Shown piece after piece: positions 35,978 through 44,682 of a DNA stretch of 64,000 nucleotides (position 1 is the stretch's first letter; each line of letters starts with the position of its first letter). The notes under the pieces are model-generated. The model had not been told where the DNA came from. It saw only the letters and a program-made list of their open reading frames with translations, and did no database searches. The stretch is taken from positions 1 to 64,000 of the forward strand of contig JAKSRI010000003.1 in NCBI GenBank assembly GCA_024403695.1, in the 5' to 3' direction. The stretch comes from Saccharofermentans sp. (GTDB taxonomy: Bacteria; Bacillota; Clostridia; Saccharofermentanales; Saccharofermentanaceae). Made by a program: the position numbers and the translations under genes.

Positions 35978-36009
35978 ATAAAAAAAGGTGGGGATTGAAT
36001 CCCCACCTT
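35978..36009 (-). terminator. Strong terminator after the mini-pilin gene
   Basis: Minus-strand 10-bp GC-rich stem (AAGGTGGGGA with TCCCCACCTT, arms 36000-36009 and 35985-35994) followed by a seven-T run. It makes the pilin gene a closed single-gene unit. Confidence 0.92.
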
Positions 36010-36030
36010 AGAGTCATACTCAAAATTCTA

Positions 36031-36231
36031 TTAAGTATTAGCGTCGATCTCTTCAACAACACCAGAGATAGAGCTGTTGTGGCTCTTAACAGAAGAAGCT
36101 GCATTCTTAGCTCTGTTGAGGTAAGAACCGATGTTCATAACGAGAACAGCAGCGAGGATAACGATGATAGCAATAACGAGTACCATCTCAATGAGTGTAA
36201 AACCCTTCTTTGTCTTCTGAATCTTCTTCAT
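36031..36231 (-). CDS. Mini type IV pilin, probable major subunit
   Basis: A 66-residue prepilin: leader MKKIQKTKKG, then a 56-residue mature chain FTLIEMVLVIAIIVILAA... ending in a short polar tail. Phe1 and Glu5, needed for methylation and assembly, are present. No globular domain follows. It has an AGGAGG ribosome site, its own extended -10 promoter and a strong terminator, as expected of an abundant subunit; that it is the major pilin is inferred from this setting. Aromatic residues are few, so it is not built like the conductive Geobacter pilin despite similar length. Confidence 0.87.
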   Translation of the reverse strand: MKKIQKTKKGFTLIEMVLVIAIIVILAAVLVMNIGSYLNRAKNAASSVKSHNSSISGVVEEIDANT

Positions 36232-36273
36232 GATTGTTTCCTCCTATGTAAGGTTTATTGAGTTTGTATGTTT

Positions 36274-36301
36274 AGTATAACACCTATTCCATAAAATGCA
36301 A
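36274..36301 (-). promoter_or_regulatory. Extended -10 promoter of the mini-pilin gene
   Basis: Minus-strand TTGCAT (36296-36301), 16-bp spacer, TATACT (36274-36279) preceded by TGT, an extended -10. Leader of about 36 bases. Confidence 0.7.
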
Positions 36302-36308
36302 TAGTTTT

Positions 36309-36352
36309 TTCACAATTTCTCCATAATCTTTTTTAATTATGGAGAATGTGAA
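36309..36352. other. Long hairpin between pilO and the mini-pilin promoter
   Basis: Perfect 11-bp arms (36317-36327 and 36336-36346) with an 8-base A-rich loop (minus strand), extended by TTCACA/TGTGAA across a 2-base bulge. There is no T run behind it on the minus strand, so it is not a standard terminator; it may protect the pilO mRNA end or be a protein site. It ends 4 bases from the pilO stop. Confidence 0.6.
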
Positions 36353-36355
36353 CAA

Positions 36356-37417
36356 TTATGCTGGCTGATCTGGATTTTCTCCCTGTGTTTCAGGAGCTGG
36401 CTGTGTTCCATCATCTGTCGCCAATCCAACTGCAACTGCAACACTTGGAGACTCTCCTACCATTCTATCAAAGAGATCTCTTGACCAGTATGCTGCGAAT
36501 GGACGGCTATTATTGATAATCTGATCATTTGGCATCTGTGTTCTGAACCAGAAGCTATCCTCATACTTCTCATCAACAATCATTCTTTCACCCATAATAC
36601 CTGCATTAGGTACAGTAGTTCTTCCGTTCCACTTTACATATGGTGCTGTGAGAACTGGCTCTGAAAGTCTGTCTGTAAGAGAAGCTGAATAGAAATCAAT
36701 CTCAACTGTAAGGAGCATATATCCGCCCTCAGACTCCATACTAACCTTGTTAATCTTAACGCAAGATGAAGCTGTTCCTTCTTCTGCACCCTCTGGTACA
36801 CCAGTTTTCTCGATTACCTTAAGACCCTTAACGAAAGCATCATACTCAACCATTGGTGCTGTAGAATCATAATTAGCTGGGTCTGGATTTCCAGAATAAA
36901 GCTGCTCTACGATTTCATCAACCAATGCCGCGTTCTCGTCAGCTGCAAAATCAGGAGTCATATTATACTGTCCAACATTATATCCATCAGATGTAGCAAA
37001 CTGAGCTGTTACTCTAACAATCTGCAATGTATCCTTAGAAACCTGACCATTAGGAAGTACAATCGCATTTGGTACAACTATCTCAGACTTAATTGTATTA
37101 AGGTAAGGGCAACCTGCCTGCTCAAATGTACTGATTACAAACTGTTCAATACTCTCTGTGTTGAGAACTGGGATGAATGTTGCCTCGATGCCTTTAATTG
37201 TCTCTGTGATAGCATCAATCTGAGCCTGAGTCTTATTGTTGTTATCCTTAAGTGCCTCAAGAGTTGCAATCTGGTTGTTCAGCTCTGTACGTCTAAATTC
37301 AAGATCAATCTTCTGATTCTGTAATGTTCTGATACCAGCAAAATAAATAATAAATGCAACGATAAGAATTGCTACGAGTCCAAGACCGTACTTCTCTCTC
37401 TGTCCTAAATTACCCAT
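36356..37417 (-). CDS. pilO: PilO-like pilus assembly protein
   Basis: A 353-residue bitopic protein: short cytoplasmic N-terminus, membrane helix about 13-31, a coiled coil (QNQKIDLEFRRTELNNQIATLEALK...), then an outer alpha/beta domain, and a Pro/Gln-rich tail. This layout and its place after pilN identify PilO, though sequence similarity to proteobacterial PilO is low. PilN and PilO link the cytoplasmic PilM ring to the outer side. One-base overlap with pilN (TAATG). Confidence 0.8.
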   Translation of the reverse strand: MGNLGQREKYGLGLVAILIVAFIIYFAGIRTLQNQKIDLEFRRTELNNQIATLEALKDNNNKTQAQIDAITETIKGIEATFIPVLNTESIEQFVISTFEQAGCPYLNTIKSEIVVPNAIVLPNGQVSKDTLQIVRVTAQFATSDGYNVGQYNMTPDFAADENAALVDEIVEQLYSGNPDPANYDSTAPMVEYDAFVKGLKVIEKTGVPEGAEEGTASSCVKINKVSMESEGGYMLLTVEIDFYSASLTDRLSEPVLTAPYVKWNGRTTVPNAGIMGERMIVDEKYEDSFWFRTQMPNDQIINNSRPFAAYWSRDLFDRMVGESPSVAVAVGLATDDGTQPAPETQGENPDQPA

Positions 37418-38355
37418 TATGCTTCACCTCCCTCTTCAGTAGCAGCAACCGCAACTGTATAGTAGTAAGTTACATCAACATTATCTGTAAGATTTGAAAT
37501 TACATGCTTAGCATTTGCCTGAATCTCTGCGAACTGTTCTGCAGAAACTTCAACACCATTTACCTGAACAGAAGTGAGTGTGTATACTACACCGTTATAC
37601 TCGAACTCGAGAATATTGTCGTTAACATATGTATCGTTGTAATCATATGTATATGTGCGAACTGCATCAAGTGCGATAACACCACTATCAAGGTTAGCAT
37701 AAGAAGATACACCAACAGTAACTTTGTTTGTGAGGTTACCTGTGATTACAAACTTATAGAAACAATTGATTCTGTTTCTGATAGTACCGTCATCATTCAA
37801 AACATTTTTATCATTAACTCTTTCCATCTCAATCATTGTTGGGCGGTCTGAATTGAAAATGTTCTGATCATCCTGAACCATGTTTACAAGCTCAAGTGCT
37901 GCATAATCAGTAAATGCATAACCTTCAATTGTGAAAACATCACCTGTGAGCTCATACTTAGCGATGTAAACCTCACTTGGGAGATTCTCGATGAGAAGCT
38001 GCATTACATTTGTTCCTGCACTTGTCTTTGTATCAACTGCCTGTCTCATGCTGGACATTGCGTAAAGCTGCTGATTTCTCTTAGCAAGATCTGCTTCAAT
38101 ATTTGTTGCTTCTTTCTCAACATCTTTGAACTCTTCACTTGCAATTCTTGCCTCCATAGCCTGGATGTCCTTCTTAATTGCATTGTTCTGCAAGAAAGCG
38201 ATAAACCACCAGATTACGAAAATTGCAATAACTACGAGAGCTGCGAAAATAAAATATGCTAAGTATCTAGCTGTTTTTCTAGCAGCCGCGGTATATTCTT
38301 CAAAGAAGTTGATGTCTTTCTTTGAGTATCCCTTACCGGATCCTATTAATGCCAT
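37417..38355 (-). CDS. pilN: PilN-like pilus assembly protein
   Basis: A 312-residue bitopic protein. The N-terminus carries DINFFEEY, close to the INLLP-type PilM-binding motif, followed by one membrane helix (about 33-55), a coiled coil (KKDIQAMEARIASEEF...), and a ferredoxin-like domain with VYIAKYELTGDVFTIEGYA. A C-terminal half with a second small domain is larger than in proteobacterial PilN (about 200). It sits between pilM and pilO. AGGAGG precedes the ATG. Confidence 0.82.
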   Translation of the reverse strand: MALIGSGKGYSKKDINFFEEYTAAARKTARYLAYFIFAALVVIAIFVIWWFIAFLQNNAIKKDIQAMEARIASEEFKDVEKEATNIEADLAKRNQQLYAMSSMRQAVDTKTSAGTNVMQLLIENLPSEVYIAKYELTGDVFTIEGYAFTDYAALELVNMVQDDQNIFNSDRPTMIEMERVNDKNVLNDDGTIRNRINCFYKFVITGNLTNKVTVGVSSYANLDSGVIALDAVRTYTYDYNDTYVNDNILEFEYNGVVYTLTSVQVNGVEVSAEQFAEIQANAKHVISNLTDNVDVTYYYTVAVAATEEGGEA

Positions 38356-38370
38356 CTTTATTCCCTCCTA

Positions 38371-39483
38371 TTAATCTTCACGGATAAGTGCACCGCAGCA
38401 ATTAACAAACTGTGGAAGCATGAAATCTCTTGGACCAGATACTGTACTTACTGTGTTGAGTACTTCAACCTGAGTACCAAGCTGACGTGAAAGCTCTTTA
38501 TCAATTTTCTTATATCCAGCACCAGAACCATAAAGGAAACATGTGCTAATGCTGTCAATGTGGAACTTGGAAATAGAGAACTGTGCTGTTCTAGATACTG
38601 CATCTGTCAATGACTTGAAGTAAGCATTTACAGCACTCTGGAGAGAAGGTGTCTCTGCAACTGTCTCGTGCCATACATCAATATCCTCAACAGGAACTGC
38701 AACCTCGGAATCAGACTTTGTGATATTAAGTCTTCTAGCAAGAGATGACTGGTTATCACCACCCTGAATCTTTCTCAATGACTCAGCAACAGATCTGATA
38801 TTAGAATGACCAAACTGAAGTCTTCTTGAAAGAACTGGGAAACCCTTATCGAGAATTGTAATTGTTGTTGTTGCTCCAGAAAGCTCAATAAGAAGAAGTG
38901 TAGACTGTGTAATGTTTACATTACCATTGATAATTCCATCACGGAAAAGCTTTCTAATTGCATTTGGATTAGAATCCATTGCTACAGGAGACAAATCCAT
39001 GCTCTTAAGGAAGTCTCTAAAATCAGTAACTGTATCCTTAGGAACTGCTGTAGCTCTGATGAGAAGCTTATCAGCCTGAGTCTCTTCATCCTTCTTTGTA
39101 CCATATACGAGATAGTCAATAGACATATCCTTATTAGTACCCTGGCCCATGATCTCGTACTTTACCATGTCCTTGAGCTGATCATCCTTAACCTTAGGAA
39201 GCTCAAGATCTCTAGTATGCATGAATGAACCATCTGTTGTAATAATAGTGTTCTTGATTCTTGAAATCTCAAGTCTAGCGAGAGCATGCTTAAGAGCCAT
39301 CTCGATACCGAAAGAATCAGAAATTGCACCATCTGAAATAGCGTCAAGCTCAAGTGGAACTACTCCAACCTTCTCGAGCATAACGATGCCTGTTTTACGA
39401 TTAAAAGAACCAATTGCAAGCTTGAGTTCTGAGCTAGACATATCAAGTACAAGGTTCTGTGAACTGCTTAAATTAATAGCCAT
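38371..39483 (-). CDS. pilM: PilM-like actin-fold pilus assembly protein
   Basis: A 370-residue ASKHA-fold protein with the PilM layout: NLVLDMSSSELKLAI at the N-terminus (phosphate-1 region), a middle with KYEIMGQGTNKDMSIDYLVYG, the LLIELSGATTTITIL strand pair, and ISTCFLYGSGAGYKKIDKELSRQLG near the end (adenosine region). PilM forms a cytoplasmic ring that holds PilN. It lies between pilC and pilN, with AAAGGAG before the ATG. Confidence 0.87.
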   Translation of the reverse strand: MAINLSSSQNLVLDMSSSELKLAIGSFNRKTGIVMLEKVGVVPLELDAISDGAISDSFGIEMALKHALARLEISRIKNTIITTDGSFMHTRDLELPKVKDDQLKDMVKYEIMGQGTNKDMSIDYLVYGTKKDEETQADKLLIRATAVPKDTVTDFRDFLKSMDLSPVAMDSNPNAIRKLFRDGIINGNVNITQSTLLLIELSGATTTITILDKGFPVLSRRLQFGHSNIRSVAESLRKIQGGDNQSSLARRLNITKSDSEVAVPVEDIDVWHETVAETPSLQSAVNAYFKSLTDAVSRTAQFSISKFHIDSISTCFLYGSGAGYKKIDKELSRQLGTQVEVLNTVSTVSGPRDFMLPQFVNCCGALIRED

Positions 39484-39506
39484 TTATGTAACTCCTTTCT
39501 TTGACC

Positions 39507-40715
39507 TTAAGCGATAAACTGAGCCATTGTGAAGATAGGCAACGCAATAGCACCAACTGTCAAACCTACGAGAATAGCCATTACGATAAGCATAATAGGC
39601 TCGATAGCAGCTGTCATCTTTGCTGTGGCAGCATCTGCCTCATCCTCAAAGAAGAGAGATGCCTTCTCAAGAATAGAATCAAGAGTACCTGACTCCTCAC
39701 CGATAGCAGTCATCGCATAAATCATTGGAGGGAACTCTGTAATATTCTTAATAGACTTTGAAAGAGATGCACCCTTACGAATGTCAATTCTTGCCTCTGC
39801 AAGCTTCTTCTCGAGAATAACGTTATCAAGAGAACTTCCTGTAATCTCGATTGCCTGAAGTACTGAAATACCAGACTTAAGAAGTGTAGATACTGTACTT
39901 GTAAATCTTGCAGCAGCGTTCATCTTTGTAGCCTTACCTACAACAGGAATACGAAGCATCATCATATCCCACTGAGCATGACCCTTTTCTGATTTCTTCC
40001 AAACATTGAAAAGGAATACTGCCGTACCAATTACAATGATATATACATACCAGTAATGAACCATAGAATTAGAGATAGCCATAACGCCCTTTGTCAATGC
40101 TGGCAAATCACCACCAAGATCCATGATTGTTTCTGCAATACCAGGAACAAGGAATGTAAGAAGTCCAACAGTGATTCCGATTGTAAGGAAGAAGAGAATC
40201 TTAGGGTAAACCAACGCTGCGGAAACCTTATTCTTCAATTTGGACTGCTTCTGGAAGTATTCTGCAAGGCTATTCATAATCTCATCTAATCGACCTGACT
40301 CCTCACCTGCTGCAATCATACTTACCATAATACTTGGAAGTACCTCTTTCTGATCTCTAAATGCATCAGACAAAGTACGACCTGACTGAATTGCTTCGTA
40401 AATCTCTCCAACACACTTCTTTGACTGCTTAGACTCAACCTGCTGATAAAGCATGTCAAGAGAACGAACTACCGTAATACCAGCGGACAACAATGAAGCA
40501 AGCTGACGGCTGATAAGAACAAGCTCTTTTGTATTGAGTTTCTTACGGCCGATTTCCATGTTCATTAAGCCATCGCCATGATCAAGTTCAATACTAGCAA
40601 TATACTTGCCATCTGCTTTAAGTTTTCTAGAAGCATCAGCAATTGTTGCCGCATCGATAACACCGGATGTTTTCTTACCGTTACTATCGAGAACCTGATA
40701 TCTGAAATTAGGCAT
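39507..40715 (-). CDS. pilC: PilC, type IV pilus platform protein
   Basis: A 402-residue protein with two T2SF repeats. The start (PNFRYQVLDSNGKKTSGVIDA) is typical. Each repeat shows the A-G-E-E-S-G core: MIAAGEESGRLDEIMNSLAEYF and MTAIGEESGTLDSILEKASLFF. Three to four membrane helices follow the repeats. PilC couples the PilB and PilT motors to pilin insertion and removal. AGGAGG precedes the ATG. Confidence 0.95.
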   Translation of the reverse strand: MPNFRYQVLDSNGKKTSGVIDAATIADASRKLKADGKYIASIELDHGDGLMNMEIGRKKLNTKELVLISRQLASLLSAGITVVRSLDMLYQQVESKQSKKCVGEIYEAIQSGRTLSDAFRDQKEVLPSIMVSMIAAGEESGRLDEIMNSLAEYFQKQSKLKNKVSAALVYPKILFFLTIGITVGLLTFLVPGIAETIMDLGGDLPALTKGVMAISNSMVHYWYVYIIVIGTAVFLFNVWKKSEKGHAQWDMMMLRIPVVGKATKMNAAARFTSTVSTLLKSGISVLQAIEITGSSLDNVILEKKLAEARIDIRKGASLSKSIKNITEFPPMIYAMTAIGEESGTLDSILEKASLFFEDEADAATAKMTAAIEPIMLIVMAILVGLTVGAIALPIFTMAQFIA

Positions 40716-40754
40716 AAACTTTTTCCTCCTATTTTATTTTCGTCGTAAATTTAA

Positions 40755-41870
40755 TTACTGGAAATCAAGATCTCCAAAGAGTGGGCTGTTAGCAGGGCCA
40801 CCAACGTTGTTGATATAACGCTTGAGATCCTCAGGAACTCTACAGCGCTCAATAGCAACCTCTCTTGAAATAATCTTGCTCTTAACAAGCTCCGCGAGGT
40901 AGAAATCCAATGGACACATACCTGCCTGAAGATTTGTGGCAATAGCACTATCAATCTGATATGTCTTTCCTTCACGGATGTTGTTACGAATAGCATCATT
41001 TGCAAGCATAATCTCGAATGCTGCACAACGACCACCTGAAATCTTTGGAACAAGAGTCTGACAGATAACTGCTACGAGAATTGAACCAAGCTGTACTCTA
41101 ATCTGATCCTGCTGATGAGGTGGGAATACGTCGATAATACGGTTAACTGTATCGGAAGCACTTGATGTATGGAGTGTTGACATTACCAAGTGACCAGTCT
41201 CGGCTGCTGTAATAGCAGTACTGATTGTATCAAGGTCACGCATCTCTCCTACGAGAATTACATCTGGGTCCTCACGAAGAGCAGCTCTAAGTGAGTTAGC
41301 AAATGAAAGTGTATCCTCATGTACTTCTCTCTGGTTGATCATAGCTTCACCATGATCATGGAGATACTCGATAGGCTCCTCAAGTGTAAGGATGTGACAC
41401 TTCTTAACACTATTAATATGACCTACCATAGCTGCAAGTGTTGTTGACTTACCAGAACCTGTAGGACCTGTTACAAGGATAAGTCCACGTGGCTTCATTG
41501 CAAGCTCTTTAAAAAGAAGAGGAAGTCCAAGACGCTCACATGTAGGAATATCATTTGTGATAGTTCTTGCTGCAAGTGCATAAGAGCCACGCTGCTTGTA
41601 GATATTACATCTAAAACGGCTGTAATCCTGAACTACATAGGAAAAGTCAATCTCTCCTCTCTCTGCCAAGTACTGCTGTCTTGACTTATCAATCATTGAC
41701 TTACAAAGAGCTTCTGTGTCCTCATCTGTAAGAATCTGATTGCTGAGCGGCATAAGCTGACCGCTAATTCTGATCATAGGTGGCAATCCAACAGTGATGT
41801 GTGTATCTGACGCACCGCGTCTAACAGCTTCTGTTAGGATGGCATCCATTGTCAAACTGAATTCTTCCAC
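40755..41870 (-). CDS. pilT: PilT, pilus retraction ATPase
   Basis: A 371-residue hexameric ATPase of the PilT type, shorter than PilB and without its N-terminal domain. GASDTHITVGLPPMIRISG at the start, Walker A TGPTGSGKST, Asp box ILTLEEPIEYLHD, Walker B DPDVILVGEMRD, His box TGHLVMSTLHTSSA, and AIRNNIREGKTYQIDS near the end. Its presence implies retractile pili. GTG 41870 has AGGAGG 9 bases upstream; ATG 41849 is possible but lacks a site. Confidence 0.94.
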   Translation of the reverse strand: MEEFSLTMDAILTEAVRRGASDTHITVGLPPMIRISGQLMPLSNQILTDEDTEALCKSMIDKSRQQYLAERGEIDFSYVVQDYSRFRCNIYKQRGSYALAARTITNDIPTCERLGLPLLFKELAMKPRGLILVTGPTGSGKSTTLAAMVGHINSVKKCHILTLEEPIEYLHDHGEAMINQREVHEDTLSFANSLRAALREDPDVILVGEMRDLDTISTAITAAETGHLVMSTLHTSSASDTVNRIIDVFPPHQQDQIRVQLGSILVAVICQTLVPKISGGRCAAFEIMLANDAIRNNIREGKTYQIDSAIATNLQAGMCPLDFYLAELVKSKIISREVAIERCRVPEDLKRYINNVGGPANSPLFGDLDFQ

Positions 41871-41884
41871 TTGTTATTTCCTCC

Positions 41885-43555
41885 TTATCCATCAATAGAG
41901 TAAGCAACTCTATTAAGTTCTGGTAATGTTGTGATACCCTCGAGTACCAACGCAGCAGCTGAATCTGCGAGCATCTGAGTTCCTTCCTTAACTGCAAGAG
42001 CTCTCATTTCATCTTCACTAGCTCTCTTCTCAAGAAGTGCCTTCATGCCCTTTGTAATAACAACGATCTCATGGATAGCAATTCGACCCTTATAACCACT
42101 GCCATTACAATCAGTACAGCCTTCACCCTTATAGATTTTCTGACCTGGCTCGAGATTAAGCTTCTCAAGCTCATACTCATCTGGGTCATATGCCTTACGG
42201 CAACTTGTACAAATTCTTCTAACAAGACGCTGAGATACAACGCCAACAAGAGCAGAGGAAACCATGTATGGCTCCAAGCCCATATCAATAAGTCTGTTGA
42301 TAGAAGAAACAGCATCGTTTGTATGGATTGTACTGAATACCAAGTGACCTGTAATAGCAGCTCTCATGGCAATCTCTGCTGTCTCACCGTCTCGAATCTC
42401 TCCGACGAGAATAATATCAGGGTCCTGACGGAGGATAGATCTAAGAGCCGATGCAAATGTCATACCTGCCTTAGCATTAACCTGAACCTGATTGAGTCCA
42501 GGAATACGAATCTCGACTGGGTCCTCTACAGTAATAATGTTTGTCTCAGGATCATTCTTCTCAGCAAGAAGTGTATAGAGTGTTGTTGTCTTACCAGAAC
42601 CAGTAGGACCAGAAATAAGACAGATACCCTGTGGAACCTTAATAATCTTATTAATCAACTCATTGTTGTGATCACTAATACCAAGATACTTACGGTTAAG
42701 ATTACCGTCGTTCTTGGCAAGAATACGAATAACGGTTTTCTCACCCCAAATTGTAGGAAGGATGGATACACGCATATCTACAGGAGTGCCGTTAATTTCT
42801 GTCTGGATACGACCGTCCTGAGGAATTCTCTTCTCAGCGATATTCATACCACCAAGAATCTTAATACGTGTTGTAATAGCTTCTCTAGCAGATGCAGGGT
42901 TACTCATAATCTCCTGCATAACACCGTCAATACGGATACGAACTCTGATTCTATCCTCCATTGGCTCAATATGAATATCGGAAGAACCAGCTCTAATAGC
43001 AAATTCAATCATGGAGTTAACGAGCTTAACTACTGGCGCACTGTTAACGGCGTCAGCCATCTCATCGCTCATTCCTCCAATATCATCACCAGCAAGGTCA
43101 GCATCGAGCTCTGTAGCAGCCTCAGATGCGCTTGCCTTACCATAGTTTACCTTAATTGTATCAAGGATACCTGTTCTTGTAGCAAGCATCAGAACGATAT
43201 CGTAACCAGTTCTAAACTGGAGATCATCCTGAACAAGAATATTAAGAGGGTCATCGATAGCAACTACAAGTTTTTCTTCATCAAAACCAATAGGTACTAC
43301 TGTGTTCTCTGTACAATACTTCTCATCAAGAAGTGCCATTGCCTTTGCATCTACTTCAATAGATGTAAGATCAATAATTGGATAATTGTACTGGCTTGAT
43401 ACGGCTCTTAATATGTCAAACTCTGACATAAGGCCCATTTCTGTGATTACTTCACCAAGTCTCTTACCGCTCTCCTTCTGAACACTGAGCGCTTCAGCAA
43501 GTTCAGCTGCTGTAAGGAACCCACTCTCAATGAGAATGTCACCTAATCTTTTCAT
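41885..43555 (-). CDS. pilB: PilB, pilus extension ATPase
   Basis: A 556-residue GspE/PilB ATPase. N-terminal MshEN-type domain (RLGDILIESGFLTAAELAEAL) is a possible c-di-GMP binder in this family; then Walker A SGPTGSGKTT, Asp box TVEDPVEI, Walker B DPDIILVGEIRDGETAE, His box TGHLVFSTIHTND, and a C-terminal tetracysteine zinc site (CTSC...CTDC). It powers pilus growth. ATG 43555 follows GGAGG. A GC-rich hairpin GCACC/GGTGC (about 43570-43587) sits just ahead of that site and could affect translation. First gene of pilB-T-C-M-N-O. Confidence 0.95.
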   Translation of the reverse strand: MKRLGDILIESGFLTAAELAEALSVQKESGKRLGEVITEMGLMSEFDILRAVSSQYNYPIIDLTSIEVDAKAMALLDEKYCTENTVVPIGFDEEKLVVAIDDPLNILVQDDLQFRTGYDIVLMLATRTGILDTIKVNYGKASASEAATELDADLAGDDIGGMSDEMADAVNSAPVVKLVNSMIEFAIRAGSSDIHIEPMEDRIRVRIRIDGVMQEIMSNPASAREAITTRIKILGGMNIAEKRIPQDGRIQTEINGTPVDMRVSILPTIWGEKTVIRILAKNDGNLNRKYLGISDHNNELINKIIKVPQGICLISGPTGSGKTTTLYTLLAEKNDPETNIITVEDPVEIRIPGLNQVQVNAKAGMTFASALRSILRQDPDIILVGEIRDGETAEIAMRAAITGHLVFSTIHTNDAVSSINRLIDMGLEPYMVSSALVGVVSQRLVRRICTSCRKAYDPDEYELEKLNLEPGQKIYKGEGCTDCNGSGYKGRIAIHEIVVITKGMKALLEKRASEDEMRALAVKEGTQMLADSAAALVLEGITTLPELNRVAYSIDG

Positions 43556-43707
43556 TGTATCCTCCGTTCGCACCCCCGGTCGGTGCTATAAAAGGGTGAT
43601 AAACCACCTTAAAATTTGTAGTAATTAAGCATAGTTTCCCCCATATATATCTCAAAAACTATACAACATGCTACATTAAAATACAAGCATTTCTAAGAGT
43701 TTTTTGT

Positions 43708-43749
43708 CATTTACAAATCTTTGTAGCATTATTGTAAATGTTATATAAT
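43708..43749 (+). promoter_or_regulatory. Promoter of the prepilin peptidase gene with inverted repeat
   Basis: TTGTAG (43721-43726), 17-bp spacer, TATAAT (43744-43749). A perfect 9-bp inverted repeat, CATTTACAA (43708-43716) and TTGTAAATG (43732-43740), brackets the -35 box, placed like a regulator site. Confidence 0.65.
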
Positions 43750-43792
43750 GAGTTTGTTTTTATAAGATTTCGCATTAATCGGGTGTTTATTT

Positions 43793-44659
43793 ATGAATAG
43801 TGTTACTCTTTTTCTTTATTGTTTTTTTATTGTAGATGCTACTCTTTTTGGAATCATAATAGGTAGTTTTCTTAATGTAGTTATATATAGAATCCCAGAA
43901 GGTCGTACCATAGTTAAGGGACATTCAATGTGTATGACCTGTGGCCACACGCTTGCCGCCAAAGATCTGGTACCTCTTTTTAGTTGGCTGTTTTTAAAAG
44001 GTAAATGCAGATACTGTGGTGCACCTGTTCCATCAAGATACGCTAAAATTGAAAGCTTTACTGGTCTTGTCTTCCTTATTAGCGCACTTTCTCATTTGGA
44101 GACAGCTTTTTTTCTTGTCGATCCTGATGCATTCCTTAGTATTTTTGCAAGTTTTGTTTTGTTTGTACTCGCTTGTTGTGCTGCGATTTCTGCCATGATG
44201 ATTTATCACGACACAGGTAAAGGATACCTGCAACTTGCTTTGATTTCTATCATCTCCGGAATTTTAGCAACAGCAATCTGTCTTTATAAGAATAACGCTG
44301 ACGTTAACTATTGGTTGTTGTCATTACTTGTAGTTATTGCTGGAGTTGTGGTTTTTGTCATTTTGATGAAAGTTATATTTGTATTTTTCAAGAAAACTTA
44401 CAGTAAAGCTGACACAATGGCTGACCTGACAATTGCAGGTCTCTTATTCAATCGCGAATTCACTATTTTGGTTACAAAACTCGGTTACTTAAAGACATCT
44501 TGTATCGAGATTATCCTTTTTGGAATTGTATACGGTGTTATTAGAGCTTCTTTAAAGAACACAAAGAAAGAGAAGATTAGTGTAATTTTAGGTTTCCTTG
44601 TAATTGTTATTTTGGTCATTTTACGATATTCTTATATGAAGATTATTTATAATTTTTAA
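43793..44659 (+). CDS. pilD: Divergent type IV prepilin peptidase
   Basis: A 288-residue polytopic protein. The N-terminal A24_N domain is clear: GSFLNVVIYRIPEG, two CxxC pairs (C47/C50 and C72/C75), and PSRYAKIESFTG. The peptidase half is altered: the first catalytic Asp is probably D140 (MIYHDTGKGY, without the usual I-P), and the second D211 sits in TMAD instead of GxGD. Both acids may be kept, but the glycines are gone. It is divergent from pilB and the only such gene here, so it likely processes the local pilins. The start lacks a good ribosome site. Confidence 0.82.
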   Translation: MNSVTLFLYCFFIVDATLFGIIIGSFLNVVIYRIPEGRTIVKGHSMCMTCGHTLAAKDLVPLFSWLFLKGKCRYCGAPVPSRYAKIESFTGLVFLISALSHLETAFFLVDPDAFLSIFASFVLFVLACCAAISAMMIYHDTGKGYLQLALISIISGILATAICLYKNNADVNYWLLSLLVVIAGVVVFVILMKVIFVFFKKTYSKADTMADLTIAGLLFNREFTILVTKLGYLKTSCIEIILFGIVYGVIRASLKNTKKEKISVILGFLVIVILVILRYSYMKIIYNF

Positions 44660-44682
44660 TTTATATATTACTGGAGGTAATT

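Noticed and set aside
42071..43399. 442-codon plus-strand ORF opposite pilB
   Set aside because: It is the mirror of a clear pilB gene; low-complexity Asn/Thr/Leu-rich product with no motif and no ribosome site. Codon bias of the sense gene avoids stops on the other strand.
43556..43680. c-di-GMP riboswitch upstream of pilB
   Set aside because: The region lacks the GEMM core motifs and is too AT-rich; only a small hairpin is seen.
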